Under the pieces are notes generated by a model, which did not search any database, had not been told where the DNA came from, and worked only from the letters and a program-made list of their open reading frames with translations. This document shows positions 1 through 7,391 of a stretch of DNA of 13,161 nt, in pieces. This stretch comes from CAZGVV01 sp964529155 (lineage in GTDB: Bacteria > Pseudomonadota > Alphaproteobacteria > Rickettsiales > SXRF01), in contig CAZGVV010000058.1 in the NCBI GenBank assembly GCA_964529155.1, positions 1 to 13,161 of the forward strand, written 5' to 3'. The position numbers and the translations under genes are program-made. Position 1 is the first letter of the stretch, and each line of letters opens with the position of its first letter.

Positions 1-939
1 TACGCGCTGCGCCGAAAAAGCGTTTTGGCCGTTGCAGGGCGTTGGCGTCCACACCGCCGGTCAATACCTTGCCGGATGACGGAACCACGGTATTGTAAGC
101 ACGTGCCAGACGGGTGATTGAATCGAGTAAGATGACTACATCTTTTTTATGCTCTACCAGTTTCTTCGCTTTTTCAATCACCATTTCAGCAAGCTGTACG
201 TGGCGGGTGGCTGGCTCATCGAACGTAGACGACACCACTTCGCCTTTCACCGTGCGCTGCATGTCCGTCACTTCTTCCGGGCGTTCGTCGATCAAGAGAA
301 CGATGAGNNNNNNNNNNTCAAAAATGCGTCAGGATGGTTCGCTGTAATGGAATGAGCAATATTCTGCAAAAGCACGGTTTTACCGGTACGTGGCGGCGCG
401 ACGATCAATCCGCGCTGGCCAAAGCCAAGCGGCGACACAATGTCGGCAACGCGCATGGAGGGATCAAATTTTTCCTTGGTTGATTTTGGCTCTACTTCCA
501 GGTGGATACGCTTTTCGGGATAAAGCGGGGTCAAATTGTCAAAATTAATACGATGCTTCATCGCTTCGGGATCGTCATAATTAATTTTGGTTACTTTGGT
601 CAGGGCAAAATAGCGCTCTCCGTCTTTCGGAGCGCGGATTTCGCCTTCCACCGTGTCACCTGTGCGGAAACCGTAACGGCGAACCATCGTGGGAGCGACG
701 TAAATATCATCAGAACCGGCCAAATAATTGGCTAGAGGTGAGCGCAAGAAGCCGAAGCCGTCTTGCAAAATTTCGATAACGCCTTCACCGCTAATGATCT
801 CGCCGTTTTCGGCGTGGCGCTTTAAGATACTGAAAATCATCTCTTGTTTTAGTAAAGTGCTGGCGCTTTCAATGCCGAGTGATTCGGCGAGTTGCAGCAA
901 TTCGTCCGCGTTTTTGCGCTTCAAGTCCTGGAGTTTCAT
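1..939 (-). CDS. rho: Transcription termination factor Rho (3' end outside window, assembly gap inside)
   Basis: Rho is the hexameric RNA helicase/ATPase that binds C-rich nascent RNA and ends transcription. The first 207 residues (939 down to 319) hold the N-terminal helical domain, the RNA-binding cold-shock-like fold with the RNP1 motif DGFGFLR (60-66), and the Walker A motif APPRTGKT (181-188). Beyond the Ns, positions 307 to 2 encode about 102 further Rho residues, including LLIDERPEEV, the Walker B region VVILLDSITRLARAY, the Q-loop SGKVLTGGVDANAL and RPKRFFGAAR. The two parts lie in different frames if the ten Ns are taken literally, so this is a gap-size artefact rather than evidence of a broken gene. 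Compared with E. coli Rho (419 residues), roughly the last 110 residues lie beyond the left edge. No strong Shine-Dalgarno site precedes the ATG. The gene has its own promoter and lies downstream of the bamE-hem-serpin genes. Confidence 0.96.
308..317. other. Assembly gap (ten Ns) inside rho
   Basis: Ten ambiguous bases interrupt rho. Reading leftward, the frame ends in ...HPDAFL before the gap and resumes as LIVLLIDERPEEV after it, shifted by one frame if exactly ten bases are counted. E. coli Rho reads HPDCVLMVLLIDE here, so little or nothing is missing. The flanking bases may even overlap: TTGA ends one side and CTCA starts the other, both fitting Leu plus the first base of the next codon. 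The N run is best read as an arbitrary linker. Confidence 0.9.
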
Positions 940-1029
940 GGGGATTTTTATATAAATGTAATTGGTTGGAAAAGGCGGGTACCGGAGAACCCGGCCACGC
1001 TGCGCAAGAAGTTACGCGAATATGTGTTA
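940..1029 (-). promoter_or_regulatory. rho 5' leader
   Basis: About 80-90 nt should lie between the predicted rho transcription start and its ATG. The leader has a short inverted repeat, CGGGT and ACCCG around an 8-nt loop (about 976-993), and pyrimidine-rich stretches. In E. coli the rho leader is a target of Rho autoregulation; that the same holds here is inference. Confidence 0.35.
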
Positions 1030-1057
1030 AGTATAGAGCACATCCATGGGTTGTCAA
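1030..1057 (-). promoter_or_regulatory. Predicted sigma70-type promoter of rho
   Basis: On the minus strand a perfect -35 hexamer TTGACA (1057-1052) is followed after 16 bases by TATACT (1035-1030), five of six matches to the -10 consensus. It lies 20 bases beyond the serpin stop and about 90 bases upstream of the rho ATG, pointing at rho. It is the best promoter match I found in the window, so rho probably does not depend on readthrough from the upstream hem/serpin genes. Confidence 0.75.
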
Positions 1058-1078
1058 GCCCCGAAATCGTCACGGTAA

Positions 1079-2326
1079 TTAGGAATGGCTGGGATCTAAC
1101 ACTCGGCCCATAAACAGAATACTTCCGCTACGAGTATCGCGTATCAGAAATACAAAAGGATGGTCGGCCTTAAATACCGGCAAAGGTCCTGTTTGCGGGG
1201 CACCGGTTAAAGGCGCCAGCGCAGCGGAGGAAGCGGCCGCCTCCGTGCCTTGTTCGTCAACGGTAATATAGGCCTTATGAATGACGTCAGAAATAGAGAG
1301 ATTATTGTTTGTTTTTAGCCCCTGTGCCAGGCCAGAAAAATCAGCTCGTGTGGAATCAAACGCCGCATGAATACCCATGGCGCCCAAGGTGCGGCTTAGC
1401 GAAAAACCAGAGGTTACCTGAAATTTTGGCAAGTAAATCTGGATCGTCTTGCTGCCATTATCCAGCTTTTCGCCCCATTCTGCGAGTGCGCCCGGTGTCA
1501 TGGCGCGCTCCAAAGAGGCAAGCCCGTCCATCGCATTAGGTAAAATCACCACCATGGCTAAATCATTGCCTTGATATGGAACCTGAACGGCCTTGAAATC
1601 AATTCCTTCGTAATACCCAAACGTACCGGTTTGTTTCATCAGCGACGCATTTATGTTGCGATTTAAGCGAATATGAAACGCTTCATCACGCGTGTCGGCT
1701 TTATTAAAGGGTGTAAGCCAGTCGCCTTTAAAATACACGGCATTGGTAAGCACCATACGGGTAGAGGCACTCACGGCTCCCGGGGCGATCAAGTCACGGA
1801 TTTTATGGTCCGTCTGTTTTACGACCCAATCATTAATAAGGCTGCGGGCATAGGGGGCGGAATTGATATAATCAACATATTTTAACGCTGCGCCATAATA
1901 TTGCTCCACCAGCGACGCATATTCCTCACGGAAACCATATTCTTGCTGCAGCCACAATGCATTTACCGTGCGTAACTGATACCCATGTGCTGGGCCGCCT
2001 GCGTTAATGTCACGCAGTAACATGGCCATAGCGGAGTGCAAGCGCGTTCGATCCAGCGTAAAATGCAAGGTATTGGCAATTTCCTCCGCTGTTTTGCCCC
2101 GTGCTCCGGCATAGGTCAGGGCCATGGCAATAGAAATACTTTCCGGTGATAAAAATACGTTATCACTGGTATTGCGCAGTTGCCCATAAAGCGTTGTGGC
2201 AAAAACGTTATTGCCACGCGCCACTTCATCACGGTCAACCGTGGCGGAATCAGGCGTCATCGAGGTTTGAGCCATTGCTGCCAGAGGCAACAATAAGCAT
2301 AAGGTGTAAGTAAAAAATCGGAACAT
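1079..2326 (-). CDS. Secreted serpin-family protease inhibitor
   Basis: Serpins trap a protease by a suicide mechanism: the cleaved reactive loop inserts into a beta-sheet. The 415-residue product starts with a signal peptide (hydrophobic 5-18, likely cut after AMA-19), so it acts in the periplasm or outside the cell. Serpin signatures run throughout: NVFLSPESISIAMAL (56-70), LTNAVYFKGDW (193-203), the hinge DEQGTEAAASSAA (357-369), DHPFVFLIRD (388-397) and the C-terminal ILFMGRVLDP (403-412). The hinge keeps the Gly-Thr-Glu-Ala-rich pattern of inhibitory serpins. The loop continues APLTGAPQTG (371-380), so P1 is probably Thr374 or Thr379, depending on alignment. The loop is about five residues longer than in alpha-1-antitrypsin. 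The ATG overlaps the hemJ stop as TGATG, with no clear ribosome-binding site, suggesting translation coupled to hemJ. Serpins are sporadic in bacteria; the target protease cannot be told from sequence. Confidence 0.95.
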   Translation of the reverse strand: MFRFFTYTLCLLLPLAAMAQTSMTPDSATVDRDEVARGNNVFATTLYGQLRNTSDNVFLSPESISIAMALTYAGARGKTAEEIANTLHFTLDRTRLHSAMAMLLRDINAGGPAHGYQLRTVNALWLQQEYGFREEYASLVEQYYGAALKYVDYINSAPYARSLINDWVVKQTDHKIRDLIAPGAVSASTRMVLTNAVYFKGDWLTPFNKADTRDEAFHIRLNRNINASLMKQTGTFGYYEGIDFKAVQVPYQGNDLAMVVILPNAMDGLASLERAMTPGALAEWGEKLDNGSKTIQIYLPKFQVTSGFSLSRTLGAMGIHAAFDSTRADFSGLAQGLKTNNNLSISDVIHKAYITVDEQGTEAAASSAALAPLTGAPQTGPLPVFKADHPFVFLIRDTRSGSILFMGRVLDPSHS

Positions 2327-2769
2327 CAGAATGGCTTTACAACAACAATAATGACTACCGCCATCATTAGCACCGTTTGCACTTCATTCAAAATTTTATA
2401 AAAGCGAGGCGAGCGCGTATTTTTGCCGCGTGCAAAGCGTCGCCACGTTGCAGCCATGAATCCATGATTAGCGGAAAGTAATAGTACCAGCGTAAATTTT
2501 ACATGCATCCAAATGCCATTTTGCGGGTCAAACGCATTGCTATACACTGCAAGCGTTGCGCCAAACGCATATACTGCAATCATCGCTGGTGTCATGATAT
2601 AGCGCAGTAAACGGCGCTCCATGGTCTGCAGCAGCACATCCGATTCTGACCCCACGGTCACGCCGGCATGATAGACAAACAAGCGCGGCAAATAAAGCTG
2701 CGCCGCCATCCATGCGATAACTGAAATGATATGCAGTGCTTTTACCCAAACGTAGAAATTTTCAAACAT
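2326..2769 (-). CDS. hemJ: Protoporphyrinogen IX oxidase, HemJ family
   Basis: HemJ oxidises protoporphyrinogen IX to protoporphyrin IX, the penultimate heme step, in the inner membrane; it replaces HemG/HemY in many alphaproteobacteria. The 147-residue protein has the usual length and about four hydrophobic helices. The first helix carries the conserved His13 in WVKALHIISVIAWMA. Other family marks are LYLPRLFVYH (25-34), the WMHVK segment (87-91), and RFYKILNEVQTVLM near the C-terminus. Family members usually have Pro where this protein has Gln131 (NEVPT), a small deviation. It follows hemH after 77 bases, and its stop codon overlaps the serpin start. The order hemE-hemH-hemJ fits the heme assignment. 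Confidence 0.92.
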   Translation of the reverse strand: MFENFYVWVKALHIISVIAWMAAQLYLPRLFVYHAGVTVGSESDVLLQTMERRLLRYIMTPAMIAVYAFGATLAVYSNAFDPQNGIWMHVKFTLVLLLSANHGFMAATWRRFARGKNTRSPRFYKILNEVQTVLMMAVVIIVVVKPF

Positions 2770-2846
2770 AAAAAATCCAATAAATATTGTTCGTATAGTA
2801 GACCATGTTTACTGTGCCAGCTGCCCCGTGCAACTGTATTTATTTT
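2770..2846 (-). other. hemH-hemJ spacer
   Basis: This 77-base spacer is the only sizeable gap in the bamE-to-serpin gene string. On the minus strand it has a -10-like TATACG (2797-2792), but the best-spaced upstream hexamer, TGGCAC, matches the -35 consensus poorly. A secondary promoter for hemJ and the serpin is possible but unproven. I see no convincing terminator hairpin. Confidence 0.3.
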
Positions 2847-3797
2847 TTACGAATGCGCATAATGACGCACTAGCCTGGCGAGCCCGTCAATAAACGCTGG
2901 ATTTACGCTTGGTGTTGGTGTGCGGATATATGCACTGGCGCCGTTTTGATCGGCGAGTTTTTTGTATTCAATATCCAATTCAACCAACGTTTCCGAATGT
3001 TCGGAAACAAAGGCGATCGGCACCACTACCAGCGGAAGTTTTTGTTTGGCAGCCCGGATAATTTCCGTATCTGTCGCGGGCCCAATCCACGGCAAGCGGC
3101 CTACCCGGCTTTGGTAGCAGATGATGTAATGTAATTCCGGTATGGCCAATTTACGGACAATCGCCTCGACGCTACGTTTGATGTGTGAAGGGTAGGGGTC
3201 GCCACCGCGTACAATGCTCTCTGGCAACCCGTGTGCGGAAAATAAAATACGGGGTATTCCGTAAGCAGATGCCGCCGCATAGGCCGTGCGAATCGCATCC
3301 GCATGTGCGCTTACTAATCCGTCCATTTCCGGGTAATCAAACACACTGGCAGTCGGCACTTTTAAGCCCGCTCTTCGTGCCGCTTTATGCCAGTCAGCAA
3401 GAGACGACACCGTCGTTGTCGTTGAAAATTGTGGATAAAGCGGCAGCAGCACAATCTGGTCAGGCGCATATGCTTTTACGGCGCGCGCCGCTTCGCTACT
3501 TCTGGGATGCCAATACCGCATGCAGGTAAACACCTTGTATTCAGATCCCAGCGCTGCTTCCAATGCTTTGGCTTGCGCTTGCGTTTCCGGAAGGATCGGT
3601 GAATAGCCGCCCATATAATGATAAATTTCCTGCGCAAATGGCGCGCGGCGACTTGAGATCAACCAGGCCAGCAGCAGTCGTAACGGTGCTATTAAACGAA
3701 TAATCGCACGGTCACGGAATAGATTAAATAAAAACGGCTTCACCGCCTCCGGACTGTCCGGACCACCAAGATTAAACAGCACTACTGCCGTTTTCAT
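2847..3797 (-). CDS. hemH: Ferrochelatase
   Basis: Ferrochelatase inserts Fe2+ into protoporphyrin IX to make protoheme, the last step of the pathway. The 316-residue protein is full length for the family. It starts with VVLFNLGGPDSPEAVKPFL and has CMRYWHP (92-98), LLPLYPQFSTTTT, the catalytic His189 in ILFSAHGLPES, QSRVGRLPWIGP (229-240) and the conserved Glu266 in FVSEHSETLVELD. The ATG overlaps the hemE stop as ATGA, so the two are very likely translated together. HemJ, encoded just downstream, makes its substrate. Confidence 0.97.
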   Translation of the reverse strand: MKTAVVLFNLGGPDSPEAVKPFLFNLFRDRAIIRLIAPLRLLLAWLISSRRAPFAQEIYHYMGGYSPILPETQAQAKALEAALGSEYKVFTCMRYWHPRSSEAARAVKAYAPDQIVLLPLYPQFSTTTTVSSLADWHKAARRAGLKVPTASVFDYPEMDGLVSAHADAIRTAYAAASAYGIPRILFSAHGLPESIVRGGDPYPSHIKRSVEAIVRKLAIPELHYIICYQSRVGRLPWIGPATDTEIIRAAKQKLPLVVVPIAFVSEHSETLVELDIEYKKLADQNGASAYIRTPTPSVNPAFIDGLARLVRHYAHS

Positions 3798-4855
3798 GAT
3801 GTTTTTCGCTCGGCAGATTGAGTGCCGGTCATTTCTTCGCCACGCAGCATTGCACTCAAGCGCTCAACATGCGCAACAGGCGTATGTGGCAACATGCCGT
3901 GTCCTAGATTGAAAATAAAAGGCCGCGTTTCCCATGCCTGTAGAATACGTGCTGCCTGCGCTAACGCGCCGTTAATGTCATCGCCAAGCAATATGTTGTC
4001 CAAATTTCCTTGGAGTGTCACGTGTGACGCAATCTGGTTGCGCGCAAATTCCAGTGGCATGCCCGCATCCACGCTAATGCCCTGCACACCGGTTAGGGCT
4101 GCATAATCGACGGTCAATGCACCGGCGCTTTTGGGAAAGCCAATGATCGGCACATGCGGAAAGCGCGTTCGCAAAGCCTGCACGATACGCATGGTAGGCG
4201 CAATAATATGCGCCCTGAATTCCGCCTCCGGCGCAATGCCCGCCCACGAATCAAACAGCTGAAGCGCCTGTGCTCCCGCTTCCACCTGTGCGCTTAAATA
4301 TGCGATAGTTGCATCGCTAATGCTGCTAATTAAGTGGGAAAATGCCTGAGGATGGCCTATTGCAAACCGCCGTGCGGTAGCAAAATCCCGGCTTCCGCCT
4401 CCCTCCAGCATGTAACACGCTACTGTCCACGGGCTTCCAGCAAAACCGATCAGCGCGGTTTCAGGGGGGAGTTGTGTCCGCACGCGCCGTAGGGTTTCAT
4501 ATACCGGCAAAAGTGTTTCCGGTTGATATGTTAATGCGGCCACTTCTTGTGGGGTGGTAATCGGGGGCAGGCGTGGCCCTTCGCCTGCTACAAATTTCAC
4601 TTCCCGGCCGAGCGCATGGGGAATCAGCAAAATATCCGCAAACAGAATGGCGGCATCCATGCCGAACCGGCGTATTGGCTGAAGCGTTGCTTCAGTCGCC
4701 ATATCGGGACTTAAGCAAAAATGCATGAAATCCCGTGCTTCGGCCCTTAATGCCCGGTATTCCGGCAAGTAACGTCCCGCCTGACGCATAAACCAAAAGG
4801 GTGCGCGGGGTGTTTTTTCGCCAGCTAAAGCAGCTAAAAATAATGATGTTTCCAT
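3794..4855 (-). CDS. hemE: Uroporphyrinogen decarboxylase
   Basis: HemE decarboxylates the four acetate side chains of uroporphyrinogen III to give coproporphyrinogen III in the cytoplasm. The 353-residue protein has the family's first signature PFWFMRQAGRYLPEYR (19-34), the catalytic Asp74 in LFADILLIP, the second signature GFAGSPWTVACYMLEGGGS (137-155), and the C-terminal NLGHGMLPHTP (316-326). The start overlaps the bamE stop as TAATG, and its own stop overlaps hemH as ATGA. Coproporphyrinogen oxidase, the step between HemE and HemJ, is not in the window. Confidence 0.97.
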   Translation of the reverse strand: METSLFLAALAGEKTPRAPFWFMRQAGRYLPEYRALRAEARDFMHFCLSPDMATEATLQPIRRFGMDAAILFADILLIPHALGREVKFVAGEGPRLPPITTPQEVAALTYQPETLLPVYETLRRVRTQLPPETALIGFAGSPWTVACYMLEGGGSRDFATARRFAIGHPQAFSHLISSISDATIAYLSAQVEAGAQALQLFDSWAGIAPEAEFRAHIIAPTMRIVQALRTRFPHVPIIGFPKSAGALTVDYAALTGVQGISVDAGMPLEFARNQIASHVTLQGNLDNILLGDDINGALAQAARILQAWETRPFIFNLGHGMLPHTPVAHVERLSAMLRGEEMTGTQSAERKTS

Positions 4856-5337
4856 TACCTGCCTGGCCCGCCTTGTCCTGGAATTCTGCCGCTATTACCT
4901 GCCGAGCCTGGCGTAGTGCCAGGGGCATTAAACCGTCCTATATTCCCAAACATCTGTTCCATAAATCCCATTTCATGGCCTTCAGTAGGCGTGGTTTTAT
5001 CGGCAATGGTAATATCCCGTGCATTATTTAGGGTGTATTGGTCCAGGGCTGTGACCACGCCATTATCATCAAATACAATCCGTGTTACATCCTGATCACG
5101 CGTATCAGGCCGGAAAAAACCGAATGTTTCTTGTTTGCTGGTGATATAATACCACGTATCCTGACCAAAACTGGACTGTGAGGAAGGTGATCCCAACTGC
5201 GCCCGGACTTCTTCGGTGGTGGTCTGGCCAGGCGTTATGTGTTCTTTCCAATCTGGTTCGCGCAGATAGCCATGCGTCTGCATGGTCGTGGGGCAGGCGG
5301 AAAGGAAGAGGGGCAGTAATAAATACCAATGGCGCAT
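4855..5337 (-). CDS. bamE: Outer-membrane assembly lipoprotein, BamE/SmpA family
   Basis: BamE is a small lipoprotein of the BAM complex, which folds beta-barrel proteins into the outer membrane. The 160-residue product has a short lipoprotein signal peptide with lipobox LSAC (lipidated Cys15). A BamE-like domain follows: HGYLREPDWKEHITPGQTT, then EEVRAQLGSPSS and DTWYYITSKQETFGFF, in line with the SmpA/OmlA pattern of a G-T/Q-T-EV-LG-P segment plus an aromatic strand. A Gly/Pro/Ser-rich tail of about 25 residues (from 135) ends the protein and is probably disordered. It is the first gene of the leftward operon and touches hemE by TAATG. BamE family is the best call; another small SmpA-like lipoprotein is possible. 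Confidence 0.85.
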   Translation of the reverse strand: MRHWYLLLPLFLSACPTTMQTHGYLREPDWKEHITPGQTTTEEVRAQLGSPSSQSSFGQDTWYYITSKQETFGFFRPDTRDQDVTRIVFDDNGVVTALDQYTLNNARDITIADKTTPTEGHEMGFMEQMFGNIGRFNAPGTTPGSAGNSGRIPGQGGPGR

Positions 5338-5526
5338 AGTGCGGCAGGATAGCGGTAATATTGCGCATGTAAACGAGCTTTTTAAGCGCTTGTATTCGTA
5401 TCATTTATAATATATGTATAATTTTTAACCTTATGTCGGATTGACGTTGAGATGCAGTATACGTTTTCACATTGTATTCCAGCTAATTTTCGCTAACGTA
5501 TCGCTTACATTTTTAGGGAGTTTTTT
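5338..5526. promoter_or_regulatory. Divergent promoter region between bamE and dcd
   Basis: These 189 bases separate the leftward bamE-hem operon from the rightward dcd operon and must hold both promoters. The core is AT-rich, with two overlapping -10-like TATAAT hexamers on the plus strand (5406-5411 and 5417-5422) and near-mirror TATA elements on the minus strand. A TTGACG at 5441-5446 resembles a -35 box but lacks a well-placed -10. I cannot assign exact start sites. No RNA gene or open reading frame of note is seen. Confidence 0.5.
5515..5520 (+). promoter_or_regulatory. Ribosome-binding site of dcd
   Basis: AGGGAG lies six T residues upstream of the ATG at 5527, an ideal Shine-Dalgarno position. 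It supports this start over the in-frame ATG three codons later. Confidence 0.8.
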
Positions 5527-6093
5527 ATGGGCGTTATGCCAGACCATTGGATACGCGGAGCAGCAGGCCGCGGTATGATCGAGCCATTCGTAGAAAATCT
5601 AACGCGGGAAGGTGTTATTTCCTACGGCTTGTCGTCGTATGGCTATGACGCACGTGTGGCGGATGAATTTAAAATTTTTACCAACGTGGATTCTGCGGTC
5701 GTAGACCCCAAAGAATTTTCGCCCAAAGGATTTGTGGATCGCAAAACGGATGTGTGCATCATTCCACCAAACAGCTTTGTGTTGGCCCGCACGGTAGAAT
5801 ATTTCCGTATCCCGCGTGACGTATTGGTGGTGTGCGTCGGTAAATCCACCTATGCCCGCTGCGGCATTATTGTCAACGTCACCCCGCTGGAACCAGAATG
5901 GGAAGGGCACGTAACATTGGAATTTTCCAATACCACCCCCTTGCCTGCCAAAATTTATGCCGGTGAAGGCGCTTGCCAATTTCTGTTCCTCAAAGCCGAC
6001 TCTGTATGTGAAGTCAGTTACGGTGACCGCAAAGGAAAATACCAGGGGCAAAAAGGAGTAACCTTGCCCAGAGTGGAAGCGAAAGTTGCATAG
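5527..6093 (+). CDS. dcd: dCTP deaminase
   Basis: Dcd deaminates dCTP to dUTP, which dUTPase turns into dUMP for thymidylate synthesis. The 188-residue length fits the trimeric bacterial enzyme (E. coli 193). Visible signatures are MPDHWIRG near the start, LSSYGYDARV (35-44), the loop GKSTYARCGI with Ser107 and Arg111, and the active-site TLEFSNTTPLPAKIYAGEG with catalytic Glu132. These correspond to E. coli Ser111, Arg115 and Glu138. It resembles the monofunctional E. coli type more than the archaeal bifunctional deaminase/dUTPase. It leads a rightward gene string and ends two bases before murA. Confidence 0.96.
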   Translation: MGVMPDHWIRGAAGRGMIEPFVENLTREGVISYGLSSYGYDARVADEFKIFTNVDSAVVDPKEFSPKGFVDRKTDVCIIPPNSFVLARTVEYFRIPRDVLVVCVGKSTYARCGIIVNVTPLEPEWEGHVTLEFSNTTPLPAKIYAGEGACQFLFLKADSVCEVSYGDRKGKYQGQKGVTLPRVEAKVA

Positions 6094-6095
6094 CC

Positions 6096-7391
6096 ATGGA
6101 TAAAATTATTGTTAACGGTGGCTTGCCTTTGCGCGGTGCTATTCCGATCTCTGGAGCAAAAAACGCTGCATTGCCGCTCATGTGTGCCAGCCTGCTTACT
6201 GATCATATACTCACCCTGTCAAACGTGCCCCCGCTTGCGGATATTCGCACCATGGCTGCACTGCTGGAACAGCATGGAGTGAGCGTGGAAAATCACGACG
6301 AACAATACCGCCTGCAAGCCGATAATGTTGGCAATTTAACGGCGCCGTATGACATGGTGCGTACCATGCGCGCATCGGTGCTGGTGCTTGGTCCTTTGCT
6401 GGCAAAACATGGTGCGGCGAAAGTGTCGCTTCCCGGTGGCTGTGCTATCGGCACTCGCCCGATTGATTTGCATTTACGTGCGCTTGAAGCCATGGGTGCC
6501 ATCATCGAATTGCGTGATGGGTATGTGCATGCATCGGTCAGTGGCCGCTTAAAAGCAACTGATATTACCTTTGATAAGGTCACCGTTACCGGCACGGAAA
6601 ACATCGCCATGGCCGCAACACTCGCCACCGGAACCACCACATTGCGTAACGCTGCCCGTGAGCCGGAAGTACAGGATTTATGCATTTGCTTAAACGCCAT
6701 GGGTGCGCGTATCTCCGGCATCGGTACGGACACGCTGGTAATTGAAGGCGTGGAAAGCTTAAGTGGCACAGAGCACCGCGTTGTAGCAGACCGCATAGAA
6801 GCCGGTACCTACATGGCCGCCGCTGCTGCCACCGGCGGGGAAGTAGAATTGATCGGCGCCCGCGCTGAACACATGGCCGCCATCATCGAAAAATTCACGG
6901 AAGCAGGTGTAGAAATCACCGAAACCGAACGCGGATTAAACGTGCGCAATACATCGCCGCGTCTCAAAGGCATCGACATCATGACGCAGCCCTATCCCGG
7001 CTTCCCTACCGATATGCAGGCGCAAATGATGGCCATGTTGGCATGCGCTGAAGGTGCGTCGCTCATCACCGAAACTATTTTTGAAAACCGTTTCATGCAC
7101 GTGCCTGAGCTTGCTCGTATGGGGGCCAATGTCACCGTGCACGGCTCTTCCGCATTGATTCGCGGCGTAGAAAGCCTAACCGGTGCGGAAGTGATGGCCA
7201 CTGATCTGCGTGCATCCAGTTGCTTGGTGATTGCAGGGCTTGCTGCCGAAGGCCAAAGCGTGCTCCACCGTGTCTATCACCTGGACCGTGGCTATGCCAG
7301 GCTCGAAGCCAAACTCGCTGCGTGCGGCGCAAGTGTAGAGCGCGTTACCAGCAAAAATACGCTGACCTTAGTGGAAGATGAGGCGGCATAG
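6096..7391 (+). CDS. murA: UDP-N-acetylglucosamine 1-carboxyvinyltransferase
   Basis: MurA transfers enolpyruvate from PEP to UDP-GlcNAc, the first committed step of peptidoglycan synthesis and the fosfomycin target. The 431-residue protein is full length. It has the N-terminal SGAKNAALP with Lys22 and Asn23, the reactive Cys116 in SLPGGCAIGTRPIDLH, Asp306 in YPGFPTDMQAQ, Asp370 in ATDLRASSCLVIAGL, and Arg398 in YHLDRGYARLE. A Cys at position 116 predicts fosfomycin sensitivity at the target level, unlike Asp-bearing variants. It starts two bases after dcd with only a weak ribosome-binding site, and its stop shares a base with the hisG start (TAGTG). Confidence 0.97.
   Translation: MDKIIVNGGLPLRGAIPISGAKNAALPLMCASLLTDHILTLSNVPPLADIRTMAALLEQHGVSVENHDEQYRLQADNVGNLTAPYDMVRTMRASVLVLGPLLAKHGAAKVSLPGGCAIGTRPIDLHLRALEAMGAIIELRDGYVHASVSGRLKATDITFDKVTVTGTENIAMAATLATGTTTLRNAAREPEVQDLCICLNAMGARISGIGTDTLVIEGVESLSGTEHRVVADRIEAGTYMAAAAATGGEVELIGARAEHMAAIIEKFTEAGVEITETERGLNVRNTSPRLKGIDIMTQPYPGFPTDMQAQMMAMLACAEGASLITETIFENRFMHVPELARMGANVTVHGSSALIRGVESLTGAEVMATDLRASSCLVIAGLAAEGQSVLHRVYHLDRGYARLEAKLAACGASVERVTSKNTLTLVEDEAA
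7380..7386 (+). promoter_or_regulatory. Ribosome-binding site of hisG
   Basis: GAGGCGG inside the end of murA ends four bases before the GTG at 7391 and supports that unusual start. The same heptamer precedes hisD. Confidence 0.65.

Noticed and set aside
292..307. Apparent early stop or frameshift in rho
   Set aside because: It only arises by reading through the ten Ns literally; both flanks are intact Rho in their own frames.
2792..2819. Possible internal promoter before hemJ (TGGCAC and TATACG), also checked as a sigma54 site
   Set aside because: The -35 match is poor, and the GC element needed for sigma54 does not follow TGGCAC at the right spacing.
5599..6051. 150-codon open frame on the minus strand inside dcd
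   Set aside because: It lies antisense to a complete, motif-rich dCTP deaminase, has no family features or ribosome-binding site, and is a codon-bias shadow.
6293..6796. 167-codon open frame on the minus strand inside murA
   Set aside because: Antisense to conserved MurA sequence; Ser/Ala/Val-rich with no recognisable domain.
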